Positions 63,173 to 64,000 of a DNA stretch of 64,000 nt are shown here, in pieces. The notes under the pieces were generated by a model. It had not been told where the DNA came from and made no database searches. It was given only the letters and a program-made list of their open reading frames with translations. The translations under genes were made by a program, and so were the position numbers. The DNA lies in the NCBI GenBank assembly GCA_963724695.1, contig CAVRVW010000003.1, forward strand, positions 372,001 through 436,000. Direction: 5' to 3'. The number at the start of each line of letters is the position of its first letter. The stretch's first letter is position 1. The stretch is from CAVQFD01 sp963724695 (GTDB lineage: Bacteria > Acidobacteriota > Vicinamibacteria > Vicinamibacterales > CAVVIG01).

Positions 63173-64000
63173 CTACGGTCGCCTGGCCATGAACGCCTCG
63201 ATCTCGGCCACGGTCCTCGGGACGGTGGACGACAGCCGCCGAAGGCCGGTGCTCTCGACCAGGAAGGAGTCCTCGATGCGCACGCCGATGTCCAGGTACC
63301 TGGTGACGGCTGGCTGAATCCTGGCGATGAGCGCCTGATTTTCCGGCGTCCGCGGCAGCGCGTCGAGAGCGCTTTGCCTGATGTAGAGCCCGGGTTCGAT
63401 CACGAAGCTCATCCCGGGCACGAGCGGCTTGCTCCGATCGCCCACGTCGTGGACGTCGAGGCCGATGTAGTGACACGTCCCGTGGGTGAACCACATGCGG
63501 TACTGGTCGCCCGTGGCGTCGGTGATGAGGCCGAGCTTGAGAAGGCCAGCCTTGAGCACGTCGGAGGCCTTGCGGTGGATGTCGAGCAGGGAGCCGCGGG
63601 CCGTGGCCACCTTGATGCCCTCCTCCTGGGCCTCGAGGACGAGCGAGTAGATCTCACGCTGCGGCCCCGAAAACGTCCCGCTGATCGGATAGGTCCGCGT
63701 GATATCACCGTGCATGAACTCGTAGTTGGCGGCAGCGTCAACGAGCAAGAGGTCGCCGGGCTGCATCTGGCGGATGCTTTCGGTGTAGTGCAGGATCGTG
63801 GCGTTTGGCCCGCTGCCGACGATCGACGGATAGCTCCATCCCGTCGCGCCGCGATCCATGAAGACATTTTCGATGGCCGCCTCGACCTGGTACTCCCAGA
63901 CACCGGGCTTGGCGCGGCGCATGCCCGCCATCTGCGCGTCGCTCGACACGGTCAGGCTCTTGATCAGGCTCTTCTGCTCGTAGGCGGTCTTGACGAGCCT
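63173..64000 (-). CDS. Aminopeptidase P family (M24) metallopeptidase (5' end outside window)
   Basis: The C-terminal catalytic 275 residues are visible; the frame stays open to the window edge. The pita-bread fold metal ligands are complete: Asp in LLLVDAAANY, Asp in HGDITRTYP, His in THGTCHYIGLDVHD, Glu in FVIEPGLYIR and Glu in GVRIEDSFLV. It removes N-terminal residues before proline with two Mn or Zn ions. The N-terminal creatinase-like domain lies beyond 64000. Its neighbours on the minus strand are also peptidase-like. Confidence 0.92.
   Translation of the reverse strand, partial: RLVKTAYEQKSLIKSLTVSSDAQMAGMRRAKPGVWEYQVEAAIENVFMDRGATGWSYPSIVGSGPNATILHYTESIRQMQPGDLLLVDAAANYEFMHGDITRTYPISGTFSGPQREIYSLVLEAQEEGIKVATARGSLLDIHRKASDVLKAGLLKLGLITDATGDQYRMWFTHGTCHYIGLDVHDVGDRSKPLVPGMSFVIEPGLYIRQSALDALPRTPENQALIARIQPAVTRYLDIGVRIEDSFLVESTGLRRLSSTVPRTVAEIEAFMARRP

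Noticed and set aside
1..64000. tRNA and rRNA genes
   Set aside because: I looked for T-arm and acceptor patterns and conserved rRNA blocks and saw none that form a complete gene.

Overview
The window is GC-rich DNA from a bacterial chromosome. The gene content points to an Acidobacteriota member of the Vicinamibacteria type. The signs are a winged-helix protein fused to TolB/WD40-like propellers, an ECF sigma factor beside a Ser/Thr kinase, secreted M28, M14, DUF885 and M24 peptidases, a cytochrome c/copper monooxygenase-like protein, and a four-helix-bundle (S23-type) gene. The taxonomic call is inference from gene families; no rRNA or tRNA gene was found.

Layout. 1-1.3 kb: end of typA, then a zinc-ribbon rhomboid. 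1.5-6.7 kb (minus): a SurA/DsbA-like lipoprotein, then a translationally coupled regulator/Yip1/M28 operon. 6.8-11 kb: aspartic protease, FadL-type porin and an ABC exporter. 11.1-15.4 kb: an MhqO/MhqD-like pair, a VapBC module with a clear operator palindrome, a HAD phosphatase and a WYL regulator. 15.4-16 kb: a small four-helix-bundle gene between perfect 31-bp inverted repeats. 16-22.8 kb: RND efflux operon followed by TauE and a prolyl-tRNA editing protein. 22.8-31.7 kb: CoA transferase, CapA, the copper/cytochrome pair, RmuC and a DASS transporter. 31.7-42.5 kb: AsmA, metallothionein, small proteins, M14 peptidase, AlgI/AlgJ-like acetylation pair and an exported methyltransferase. 42.5-46 kb: tdh-thrB-thrC. 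46-49 kb: a decayed IS481 transposase, then sigma factor and kinase. 49-64 kb: quinone oxidoreductase, FKBP, a c-di-AMP riboswitch ahead of an SPFH protein, PepF, a permease, an amine oxidase and a run of exported hydrolases.

Two features run through the whole window. First, about 20 borders between transcription units carry short arrays of degenerate 7-9 bp words, such as GGGAACA, AAGGACC, ATTGCAGG, CTTCGTG, GCCCTGA and CCCAAGT. The word differs from place to place but recurs at distant sites. The arrays avoid the insides of tight operons and sometimes leak into coding sequence. Second, about 30 single-base frame breaks interrupt about 20 otherwise well-conserved genes, including thrB and pepF. 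These are much more likely sequence or assembly errors than real decay, so the genes are annotated as whole CDSs with the breaks noted.
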